From Phoronis ovalis (taxonomy: Eukaryota; Phoronida; Phoronidae), in assembly GCA_028565635.1 (NCBI GenBank), contig JAOXYB010022469.1, positions 1 through 16,882 on the forward strand: a stretch of 16,882 nucleotides of DNA, in the 5' to 3' direction. A program made the translations under genes and the position numbers. This document shows positions 9,534 to 16,882 of the stretch, piece by piece. Positions within the stretch are counted from its first letter, which is position 1; the number at the start of each line of letters is the position of its first letter. Below the pieces are notes generated by a model. That model worked only from the letters and a program-made list of their open reading frames with translations, made no database searches and had not been told where the DNA came from.

Positions 9534-9745
9534 GCGTTGTGTCGACCTACAAAGTCAATAAATGGTGTGTTTTCGGTAGATCCATGTGTGACTGATACTG
9601 AAAATGTACTACCGGATAATAACTTGTCGCTACTGATTACTACCCTTGTTGGCGCTACACAGTACAACTGCAATATCAAAGGATACGCATCAGCAGGTTA
9701 TGGTGACGCGGCTTCATATATATGTGACTTGGACTGGACCTCCGA
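9534..9745 (+). pseudogene. Receptor gene B, second half of the FN3 domain, probably frame-shifted near its end
   Basis: The acceptor CTTCCAG (AG at 9532-9533) opens a phase-0 exon reading ALCRPTKSINGVFSVDPC, then NLSLLITTLVGATQYNCNI and KGYASAGYGDAAS. The L..LvgaTqYnc.I.gyasaGyGd pattern is FN3 strands E to G, with extra cysteines. After the TA-rich CATATATATG the open frame turns into CDLDWTSE and stops at 9747-9749. The adjacent frame reads VTWTGPPSN, a more FN3-like linker, and would reach a phase-1 donor GTAATG at 9746, so a second one-base slip in the TA run is likely. A weaker alternative is a donor GTGACT at 9724. No downstream transmembrane or tail exon was found, so the gene appears truncated. 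Confidence 0.6.
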
Positions 9746-9749
9746 GTAA

Positions 9750-10575
9750 TGTTGATTTCATAATGTCAGACCACATAGTTACACTATTCACTTAATATGT
9801 ATTAGTGATCGCACAGTATAGCAATACAAACATTTGTCCATACTTTTAAAACAGGTGTGAGGCAATACCGAGAAACATAAGCTAATTTCAATATGATGTG
9901 CTGTGAATTACTGAGGAAAATGTTTCATTTCTTATGCAGTGAAGGCAATATATGTCAATTTTTAGTTTCATTTAACAACATCTCATTACAAAATAAACGT
10001 CCTTAAGAACAATATGTCCTCATTTTGGTTTAAAAAAGTGACACCAATAAAAACTGAGGATTCTAACTAAGTTATTAGATGCATCAAAAGGAAGATATTA
10101 TCATGGAATAAGACTTTTTAGAAACCTTGTTTGTTTATTGGTTGACAGTTATGTACGAAAATGTTAACACGATGATGTTGTTTACTGTTGTTTAGGAAAC
10201 ACGTGAAATAATTCCATGTTAAGTTTAAAACAAGAAAATGATTGAAACTAATATAGAGTGTGTAGATATTTACAGAATATGTAATTATCTGAAAATAATT
10301 AATTAAAACTATGTGTTATGATAATATATAAATAAATACAGAGTGTCGACACCTTTGTGTGTCTTGGAAAGGAAGCGGCCATTGATGTTTTCAACCTTTT
10401 TCAAAAGAAATGAAAAAAATTATGAAAAAATTATGACTATGATTGTTTTTACTTTTAATTGCCTAATTACTTAATTTTTAGTTATAGCATTATTACCCTG
10501 ATTGCTTAATTTTGTAAAACATGTTTCACTTTTAAATTGTATTTTTACTTCATGACGATGTTATGTGTGGATTTT
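9750..10575. other. AT-rich spacer after gene B
   Basis: No exon, RNA gene or recognisable element is seen. There are short A/T runs, including two GAAAAAAATTATG-like copies near 10410-10435. There is no hydrophobic exon with suitable splice signals that could serve as the missing transmembrane exon of gene B. Confidence 0.5.
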
Positions 10576-10579
10576 ATTT

Positions 10580-10945
10580 TTTGATCGAGCAAGAACTGAA
10601 GCAGTTATTGCAAGATAAACATGTCTTAAGCACTGTAAAAATGTCCAAGATTCGTACCGGCATTTGGCCTAATTGTCAAGGTCATTTGAAAATGTGACCT
10701 AACCTATTCCGCCCACCTTGCAACCTATGTCCTTCCTAGAATCACTTTTCAATCGTCCAGGTAGCGCTTCGTCTTTGACGTAGATGCTACGTTCTCAGGA
10801 ACAAACATGGCCGCCAGTCGGAAATCCTTGTCAAATTGTACCTAATCTGTACTTTCACCTGTACTTACGCCGCACTAAATGTGAAGCTGATCAAATAAAA
10901 TGCTGAAGTTGCTATTGTGACGTACACTCTCGAGAACTAAAATGG
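10580..10945 (-). repeat. Reversed solitary copy of the intronic satellite unit
   Basis: Read on the - strand, this stretch shows the same ordered landmarks as the array in the gene A intron: GTTCTCGAGAG, GCAACTTCAG, GATCAGCTTCACAT, GTACAGGTGAAAGTACAG, GACTGGCGGCCATGTTTGTT, AAAGACGAAGCG, GGACGATTG, AAATGACCTTGACAATTAGG, GAATCTTGGACATTTTTA, TCTTGCAATAACTGCTTCAG. It contains one long unit plus the last bases of a short-type unit before it (TTAGTTCTCGAGAG running directly into the next landmark). It ends on one side against the foldback element at 10944. Confidence 0.82.
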
Positions 10946-11553
10946 CATATTGAATGGCACATTGACTTAAAGTTAAATAGAATGTTTGAAAAATCAATTT
11001 TTCTCGCAATTGCCTAATTTTCAAGTCAAGTGTACATTTATGAAAATCGGTGCAATGTTTCACGCTTTGGTAAAATGATTAAAAGTATGAAAACCTTTTC
11101 GACTACAAGGTTATGCGATGTTAACACGCCTCCGACTTTTACGAGTATACCTATGAGTTTTGTGAATTTTAATAGTCGTAACTTTTAATGTTTTGCTTTT
11201 ACTAAAATTATGAAACATTTTGCTGTGCATTTAAAAATTGATTTGTTTATTTATTGTTGATTTTTGTTATTGCATTGGGCATTGAAGATTTTAATAATTG
11301 TTTAAAATGTTTAAAATTATAATTGTTGATTTTTTAATAATTTTTCTTTAGACCCTTATTTTTGCAGAATATAAAATGGCTAAGATATTACTGTTTTCCG
11401 CAAGAGAAATTGGTGATTTAGTTTTTTTGAAAATGTCTCAATTATGCCTTTAATGTAGATTGTCTCTGTGGAATGAAAGAAATATATTTTAGTTGATTTT
11501 TCAAACATTCTATTTCATTTCAAGTGACAAGTGAATGTGCCATTCAGTATGCC
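10944..11553. mobile_element. Foldback (MITE-like) element with inverted terminal repeats of about 55-61 bp
   Basis: The left arm (10944-10997) starts GGCATATTGAATGGCACATT, and the right arm (11493-11553) read in reverse starts GGCATACTGAATGGCACATT. Both end with AAATAGAATGTTTGAAAAAT plus CAA. Apart from one 7-base gap and a few mismatches the arms match. Inside is a second, more diverged inverted pair (about 11047-11076 against 11190-11215, around AATGTTTCA and GTAAAA). No transposase is encoded, so it would be non-autonomous. No clear target-site duplication is visible, and the superfamily cannot be assigned. A 62-codon - strand frame at 10875-11063 overlaps the border and is not considered real. 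Confidence 0.65.
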
Positions 11554-12240
11554 CCCTGATCTGCTGCTGACATTATGTCAAATAATCATAATTTTGCGTT
11601 TACGAAGCCTTAAGAAGGACCCTATAGCGTGTAATAATTTCCTCGTCAATTATGGGCATTATTATGGAGACGTTCTCTAGCTAAAAATATGCTCCCAATG
11701 TAATTGTAGTTTAACTAAAGTATTTTGCGGTTATCAATGAAGCCATTCTATTCCCTTGCGTACATTTTACGAGAGGTTTATACCACTTGTACATTTACGA
11801 AGACGTAAGCATCTTTGTGAAACGGTCACATGTATAACAATCTTCGTACGAAAAAAAAATCTTCGATCGTCACGGTACGAAGCTTTGTGAAACTGGCACC
11901 GGGCCCATGACTCAAGTTTATCCATTGTGCCACTGATCGCCATGATTAAGGATTAACACTTGCATCGCCCTTATTACTTAAGGTGCAAATCATAGAGGAT
12001 AACGCGATTAAGTGCAGGTAAAAATACAGGTTAGATATAAGATTGAACATCAAGGAAAAAGTAGTACAAATGCTGTGTCTCGTGCCCTTACAAAAACAAT
12101 TATATTTCCCGGTGGCGCTTTAAATATAGCGGACAGCTGAGAAACGATTGCTACAATACCATTTTCCTTCTCAATCTTGATTTATGTGTCAACGTACAAA
12201 TCGTGAATTTACAATTATAGCCTTCGTTTTGTGTGGTTGT
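11554..12240. repeat. Noncoding stretch with a duplicated TTTGTGAAAC motif and nearby dyads
   Basis: The motif TCTTTGTGAAACGGTCAC (from about 11812) recurs as GCTTTGTGAAACTGGCAC (from about 11881). Both are associated with TACGAAG/CTTCG dyads such as CTTCGTACGAA, and the second is followed by the palindrome GGGCCC. This resembles the end of a small dispersed element, but its other end was not located. The rest of the interval shows no exon. Confidence 0.35.
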
Positions 12241-12259
12241 CTAAATTTAACTTTTCCAC

Positions 12260-12270
12260 TATATAAATAG
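12260..12270 (+). promoter_or_regulatory. Candidate TATA box of receptor gene C
   Basis: TATATAAATAG lies about 300 bases before the start codon of the third signal-peptide exon, so transcription could begin near 12290-12300 with a 5' leader of about 270 bases. A short upstream frame (ATG near 12404) ends after a few codons. Support is the consensus match and position only. Confidence 0.35.
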
Positions 12271-12563
12271 TTCGCATTAATGACAGTAAGGAACAACAAT
12301 CTTGTGCTGAAAGCTGGAATGAAAAAAATAGTCTAGTCTATAAATATATTTCTATTCTTCTATTTATTTCTCATATTATCACGCATCAACAGAAGACAAC
12401 AACAATGAGACGCAAGCATTTTTGAAACCGCCAATCAAATTACTGTGTTATTGTGAGATTTACATATAGATAATCCCATGAGGAAGTACGTATCATAAAA
12501 TACCCCGTAAATACAGGCTATTTTGTCCAAAGTTAGTACTGTTTTCGGCACTGGTGTTTCCAA

Positions 12564-12651
12564 ATGATCATAATGGAAGCATGTTGTTCAAGTTCTTCTT
12601 CAGTGCTGGTACTTCTTATCTTAATCACTCATTTCTTGCACGCATCAAATG
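12564..12651 (+). CDS. Receptor gene C, signal-peptide exon (rest of gene not found in window)
   Basis: Two in-frame ATGs (12564 and 12573) precede MEACCSSSSS, a strongly hydrophobic VLVLLILI segment and FLHASNG. The exon ends in phase 1 at donor GTAAGT (12652-12657). The second ATG is favoured because it aligns with the start of the gene B signal exon (ATGGAAGC in both). The exon end, donor and first intron bases also match (GCATCA...GGTAAGTA.AAAT.TTTTAT), as does the 5' flank (GCACT...TTCCAAATGA against ACACT...TTCAAAGTGA). It is a classic secretory signal exon ready to join a phase-1 FN3 exon. No FN3 exon was found between here and the window end, so the gene either has a first intron longer than 4.2 kb or is a fragment. 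Confidence 0.6.
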
Positions 12652-14740
12652 GTAAGTAGAAATATTTTATAATGTTTGATGCAAGCAGCTGCAGCATCTG
12701 TGCGGGAATATACAATGATTATTTGTAACAATATATTTAATCTTCGTCTTCTTTATACGTTACTCTAGTTCTTCAGTTGACTATTATATGTAGAAATGGG
12801 AAGTATCATATTGGCGACGCAGAAAAAAAACACTAATTAATTTAAGTTCACAGTTATGTTCGCTCATTTATTTTTAAGTGGCATTTTTGACACTTGAGTA
12901 GTCTGGCAAATGTGCGCATGCATTTAGAAATTATTAAAGCTATCAAAGATCATCAGCAGGACCTCTGCGTAGCCTAATAACCTTTTTAAAATCTGAACTT
13001 CTAAATGTTAACATCAGTGTCAACAATGTGCCACCCCAGAGATGGCCCATTTCAGGTGCCATATCCTGTACCTGAATCCGTCTCCGAAGTATCATATAGC
13101 TTGCTTTACTATAAACTGGAAATAAATAAATTCCCCCCACCGTTCAAACACAGTAGCTGCCTATAGCAGCAGCATGAATTCTAAAATAGATAAATCACTA
13201 CAAGAATATACGGTCTAACACATTGGTATACTGTTGTATTATATTAAATAGCATGGGGTTTTATTTACATAACATTTAGATATTCATTATATTTACATTT
13301 AAATATTTATTATATGTATCAGTAAATTGCTGTTTTTAAAAAGCAAAATCTATTCACCCTTGAGACATGTCATGGTTCGTATTGAGTTTGTATGACTTAA
13401 GTTATTGTATGTGATATATGACGATAAAATAATAAATAGTGTAAATAACCTAGACCATAAATACTAAACATAAAATTAGAGGCACTACAATTTGAGTTGA
13501 CCACGCCGGTGACTCCTGGCTCTCAAATGGATGAGAGTGGAATAAAAAAGTCATTAGGATGTAATCTGTTCTTGTCTATTAGTCAGATTTGATTTTATGA
13601 TTTACATGCAATATTCATAATAGGGACAACCGTTTATTACGATACCATGTTCTGTTCGGTTTCAACGTTTTATCGGCTGTTCAAATATCTATTTGGTCGG
13701 TGAAAACGAAACCGTTTTTTTTTCAGTCTGTAACCTGATAAATATTAGCTATTTACAAGCAGCAAGTTAAACAGAACAAATTATTGTGAATGCATACACA
13801 AATAGCAATGAAAATTTCTACACCCTAACATATTTAACAAATCTTCAGAAGGAAACATAAATGTGAAATATGTCTAATAATATTTAATGACAGTAGTTCG
13901 ACTTTAAAGCTGCAATAAATGAATAGATATATACCATATTGTTATTTATTCTATGTAGAGTTTTAAAAAAATGCTTCATTGATTTACTTAAAGGTAAATT
14001 AATGAAGCAATAGCTACCATGTTGTAATTCAATGAAAAAATATGTATAACTCTATTATTCGCTCTATGTATTTTGAGCCGGGTTATTTAGAAATATAGTC
14101 GAACAATAAGGAAACCCATATCAATAGTTACAAGTTGAAATAAGTTATGAATTATGTATTTAAATAAATAAATGAAGCAGTTATTTACCTGGATGATAAG
14201 GTAGTATAGAACATATATCAATAGTGATATGCAAGAGGCATTTATGTCAAAACATTTTCTCATTTGCTATTTGAGGCATTTTTCAATGAAGGGCAACTGC
14301 TCTTTTCAAACAGAATACATGTTTTTAGTGGCTCTTTCTATAATAACAGGATGCACACAGTTTTGCAGTCAGCTACTCCCAGCCTTACAGACCTAATTTT
14401 TTAAATCCTATGTAACCCTTTACCTTCCAAATGACGATATATCTGCAGTACTTTAACATCTTCTAATTAAATGAAAATAATCATTTTGCATAAATACGTC
14501 CGTATTATGTACACTGGGTGAAATGCTCTGTTTATCGAGTAGAAACTGCAGGAAATTTTCTAGATATTTAACGTTTTTATTTGTTTCTCTGAGTGTCTAG
14601 AGCTTGAAACACAAATTTCACAGCCCTAGAAATATCTGTGCGACACTGTAAACGGACCACTTGTGTCCAAGTGTAATCTTCACCTTTTCCCGATTTGTCC
14701 TGCCATTTAGCAAAGTTAATAGAGATTATCTCCCCTAGTA
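12652..14740 (+). other. AT-rich stretch, presumed intron of gene C
   Basis: No convincing exon was found. A patch at about 12945-13180 is less AT-rich and includes a - strand frame of 65 codons (12943-13140) with no recognised domain. It ends at a dyad-like CTGCCTATAGCAG. A strong hairpin sits at 13971-14010. Poly-T plus AG acceptor-like sites near 13728 and 13849 are followed at once by stops and were not called. Confidence 0.45.
13971..14010. repeat. Compact hairpin with 17-bp arms
   Basis: ATGCTTCATTGATTTAC at 13971-13987 pairs with GTAAATTAATGAAGCAA at 13994-14010 around a 6-base loop, with only one or two mismatches. It could be a tiny foldback element or a transcribed stem. It is shorter than a typical animal microRNA precursor, so no RNA gene is claimed. 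Confidence 0.5.
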
Positions 14741-14758
14741 GATATATAGCCCGTTGGT

Positions 14759-15211
14759 CTTCCGGTAGACGGCGCTACCAAATGACGTCACAGGTCAAAG
14801 GTTATATGTCACGACTTATGCGCAACCGGAAGCATTTCAATACTTGCCAATTTTAACGGTTTTGGCGCGTATATTATAACGGTTTTACAAACCGTTGCTT
14901 TTTGGCACCACTTTTTCGTTTGTTTATAATTTCCGTTATATTAATTCTAGAACGATGACATTTGATTCGTAATTAGGTGTTGCTATGTTTTTTAAATAAT
15001 GATATCAATAACATCATATTGGCACCAGGTGGCGTGCTTTGGCGCCATTTCTTATTTTGCTAATAACGTATGTTGTATTAACGGTTCCTTGTAGAAATTT
15101 AGTATGTAGAGGAATGCCACCATTATTTTTTACATTGTTACGTCATTCCTGCTATAGTGTCACCCACGGATGATTTACAAAATAACAGCTTTTACTCGGT
15201 AATGGTTACAG
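14759..15211 (+). promoter_or_regulatory. Promoter-like motif cluster with a possible first-exon donor
   Basis: An unusually CpG-rich patch for this window carries, in order: CTTCCGGT (14759-14766, ETS reverse), dyad GGTAG/CTACC (14764-14779), TGACGTCA (14783-14790, CRE), AGGTCAAAGGTTA (14792-14804, DR1 nuclear-receptor type), ACCGGAAG (14825-14832, ETS), TAACGG MYB-type sites (near 14854, 14877, 14933 reverse and 15079), TTTGGCGC (14861-14868 and 15038-15045, E2F-type), and a CTCF-like GCACCAGGTGGCGT (15022-15035). ACAG|GTAAGC at 15211/15212 could be the donor of a leader exon, with ATGGTTACAG just before it. The motifs are read by eye. A downstream gene would lie beyond the window, or this could be an alternative or bidirectional promoter. 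Confidence 0.4.
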
Positions 15212-15357
15212 GTAAGCTCGGGCAAGTATGATGTTGACTTAAGACAAATTCATATGTTGACCAATCAGCGCCCATAATTACATAATTTGATAAGTAAATG
15301 ATAACTTGCAAAGATTTCCATCCAGTCAATATACATGTCTCTATTAACACTGTAAGG

Positions 15358-15660
15358 TGCAATAATTAGGGTTGCTCCTATAAGGGAGCAAGCCTATTGG
15401 TTTTGTACGATTTCTTTCTTCTTCTGCTTTTTCCTTTTTCTTTCTTTTACTTTTACTTTTCTTTTACTTTTACTTTTCCTTTTTTGTCTTTTTCTTTTTC
15501 TTCCAATTTTCAGAAAGCTATATCTCGAAGACGGTTACAGCTAGGAAATTGATACTTGACATATGACATCCCTGGGGTAGGCCATTGTTGACCTTGAGGT
15601 CAAAAGGTCATTTGAAGGTCAAAGGTCAAACTTTGAAAAAAATTCAATATGTTCTAAAAT
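15358..15660. repeat. Dispersed-repeat-like block: hairpin, polypyrimidine tract and AGGTCA half-sites
   Basis: The block opens with a hairpin (TTGCTCC 15372-15378 with GGAGCAA 15385-15391). A nearly pure pyrimidine tract of about 95 bases follows (15411-15504) with CTTTTA sub-repeats. A stretch with four AGGTCA half-sites comes next: AGGTCAAAAGGTCA (15597-15610, DR2) and AGGTCAAAGGTCA (15616-15628, perfect DR1). The arrangement looks like one dispersed element rather than unique sequence, but no second copy lies in the window to prove it. No coding capacity is seen. Confidence 0.4.
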
Positions 15661-16110
15661 GATTGTATCGTTCGGCCTAGGATAATGAAACTCTAATTTT
15701 CCAACATTAGCTTATTGTATTCACGACCATTGTGATCTGTCACGTTTAGCTTTGTTTTAAGTGGACAAGTTTTGGCGTCATATTCTTTGATATGCCATTT
15801 TTTTTATTTTCTTAAAATAATCTTACTTTTTATAACTTTGACACTATTTTTTTTGAACATTTACTTTTGTGCTTGGATTAGTTGCTTTTGTTGTTTTCAT
15901 ACAGTCGGCAATTACTTATTGAAGCCTTGGCCTTGAATTGTTGGTTTATATTTCTTTGCTTTAAATCTTTTGAACATTAGAGCAGTGTGTATTGTTACTT
16001 TTAATTCTTAATTAAACAAAAAAATAGAAAAGAAAATAATAAAAAATTGAAAAAAATTAATTCAAAAAAAATTAACTGAAAAAATTACTAAAAAAAAAGT
16101 TGAAAAAAAT
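15661..16110. other. AT-rich stretch ending in A-rich homopolymer runs
   Basis: Nothing gene-like is visible. From about 16010 the sequence becomes almost pure A/T, with repeated AAAAAATTGAAAAAAATTAA-type runs leading straight into the heptamer satellite. Confidence 0.6.
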
Positions 16111-16577
16111 ATCTGCTAGAATTCATCTGCAGAGGAAATCATCTGCTAGAATTCATCTGCTAGATTTCATCTGCTATCTGCTAACTTGACGTTTTTATCT
16201 GCTATCTGCTATCTGCTATCTGCTAACTTCACGTTTTCATCAGAAACATCAAGTTAGCAGACAACAGATAACAGATAGCAGATGAAATCATCTGCTAGAT
16301 TTCATCTGCAGATGATTTCATCTGCTATCTGCTATCTGCTAACTTGACGTTTTCATCAGAAACATCAAGTTAGCAGACAAAAGATAACAGATAGCAGATG
16401 AAATCATCTGCTAGAATTCATCTGCAGATGAAATCATCTGCTAGAATTCATCTGCTATCTGCTAACTTGACGTTTTTATCTGCTATCTGCTATCTGCTAT
16501 CTTCACGTTTTCATCAGAAACATCAAGTTAGCAGACAACAGATAACATATAGCAGATGAAATCATCTGCTAGAAATC
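16111..16577. repeat. Hairpin-rich satellite built from TATCTGC heptamers in both orientations
   Basis: The heptamer TATCTGC (reverse GCAGATA) recurs many times in short head-to-tail runs that alternate in orientation. It is mixed with CATCTGCTAGAATTCATCTG-type blocks and with the dyad AACTTGACGTTT...AAACATCAAGTT around TCATCAG. Longer blocks repeat at a higher-order spacing of about 281-295 bases: ATCTGCTAGAATTCATCTGC at 16111 and 16406, and AACTTGACGTTTTTATC at 16183 and 16464. Nearly the whole stretch can self-pair. No coding potential. Confidence 0.85.
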
Positions 16578-16805
16578 ATTTATTTTATTGATTTAATTAA
16601 ATTTTTTAAAATTTCTTTATTAATTAATTTTTAAATTTTTTTTTTTTAAATATTTTTTTGTTAACTTTAAAATTGTTTTATTGATTTTTTTTAAAATTAA
16701 TCAAAGCAAGAAAAAAAATTCAAAAAATGGAAAAAAAATTATTTAAAACAAAAAAAATTAATTTCTAAAAAAAAAATGTCATCTGCAGATGATTTCTAGC
16801 AGATG
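16562..16805. repeat. AT-rich loop closed by a perfect 17-bp inverted repeat
   Basis: CATCTGCTAGAAATCAT at 16562-16578 is the exact reverse complement of ATGATTTCTAGCAGATG at 16789-16805. The roughly 210 bases between are T-rich in the left half and A-rich in the right half, so the stem could extend imperfectly into a large foldback. The homopolymer composition resembles 16010-16110, suggesting the A/T block and the heptamer block are duplicated together. Confidence 0.65.
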
Positions 16806-16882
16806 TCTGCTATCTGCTATCTGCTAACTTGACGTTTTCATCTGCTATCTGCTAACTTCACGTTTTCATCTGCTATCTGCTA
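16806..16882. repeat. Heptamer satellite, continuing past the window edge
   Basis: TCTGCTA units and AACTTGACGTTTTCATCTG / AACTTCACGTTTTCATCTG blocks resume in the forward orientation and run off the window end, so the satellite is longer than what is visible here. Confidence 0.8.

Noticed and set aside
11367-11456. Exon after acceptor TTTTTGCAG with an open stretch
   Set aside because: The translation has no FN3 or hydrophobic pattern, and the stretch lies inside the foldback element.
13843-13900. FN3-like exon start after CTTCAG (EGNINVKYV) for gene C
   Set aside because: It stops after nine codons and lacks the conserved proline pattern and Trp strand. The similarity to an FN3 A strand is too short to support.
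13971-14010. MicroRNA precursor
   Set aside because: The stem is only 17 bp with a 6-base loop, too short for a standard animal precursor, and no expression evidence is available.
16111-16577. CRISPR-like array in the repeated ATCTGCT blocks
   Set aside because: Repeat units are short, contiguous and of mixed orientation, with no unique spacers. The window is a eukaryotic genome, and this is a satellite.

Overview
The window looks like nuclear DNA of a lophotrochozoan animal, most likely a bivalve mollusc. It is very AT-rich. Its genes are split into small exons with canonical GT-AG introns, the exons encode fibronectin type III (FN3) modules with phase-1 borders, and the introns and spacers are filled with tandem repeats, foldback elements and microsatellites. 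The phylum is an inference from overall character, because no single sequence here proves it. No rRNA, tRNA, CRISPR or bacterial-type feature was seen.

Region 1 (1-5.8 kb, + strand) is the 3' end of a receptor gene. Four exons (276-584, 969-1186, 4832-4898, 5161-5486) join in consistent phase into one open frame of 305 complete codons plus a stop. It encodes a complete FN3 domain, a second FN3 domain split by a 3.6-kb intron, a single transmembrane helix, and a 70-residue cytoplasmic tail carrying six tyrosines in SH2-docking contexts, including YEEI and two NDYxIP copies. The 5' end lies outside the window. The large intron holds a tandem array (about 1.49-3.89 kb) built from long (about 260-330 bp) and short (about 130-155 bp) versions of one unit.

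Region 2 (7.8-9.75 kb, + strand) is a second, paralogous gene that looks broken. It has a signal-peptide exon (7808-7871) with a phase-1 donor, followed by an FN3 domain in two exons (9267-9369, 9534-9745). The first FN3 exon needs a frame change and meets a stop in the entry frame, and the second probably has another break near its end. No transmembrane or tail exon was found after it.

Region 3 (9.75-12.3 kb) holds a single reversed copy of the intron satellite, a 610-bp foldback (MITE-like) element directly abutting it, and a short duplicated motif.

Region 4 (12.2-16.9 kb) opens with a TATA-like site and a third signal-peptide exon (12564-12651), clearly a duplicate of the one in region 2. 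Its downstream exons were not found before the window ends. Further on are a compact promoter-like patch (14759-15211) with ETS, CRE, DR1, E2F, MYB and CTCF-like motifs, a dispersed-repeat-like block with a polypyrimidine tract and AGGTCA half-sites, and a hairpin-rich satellite made of the heptamer TATCTGC in both orientations.

Taken together, the window appears to sample a tandem cluster of small FN3 receptor genes in different states of preservation. The best-preserved member pairs an FN3 ectodomain with a tyrosine-motif tail instead of its own enzymatic domain. An adhesion or immune-type signalling role is a reasonable inference, but the sequence does not prove it.
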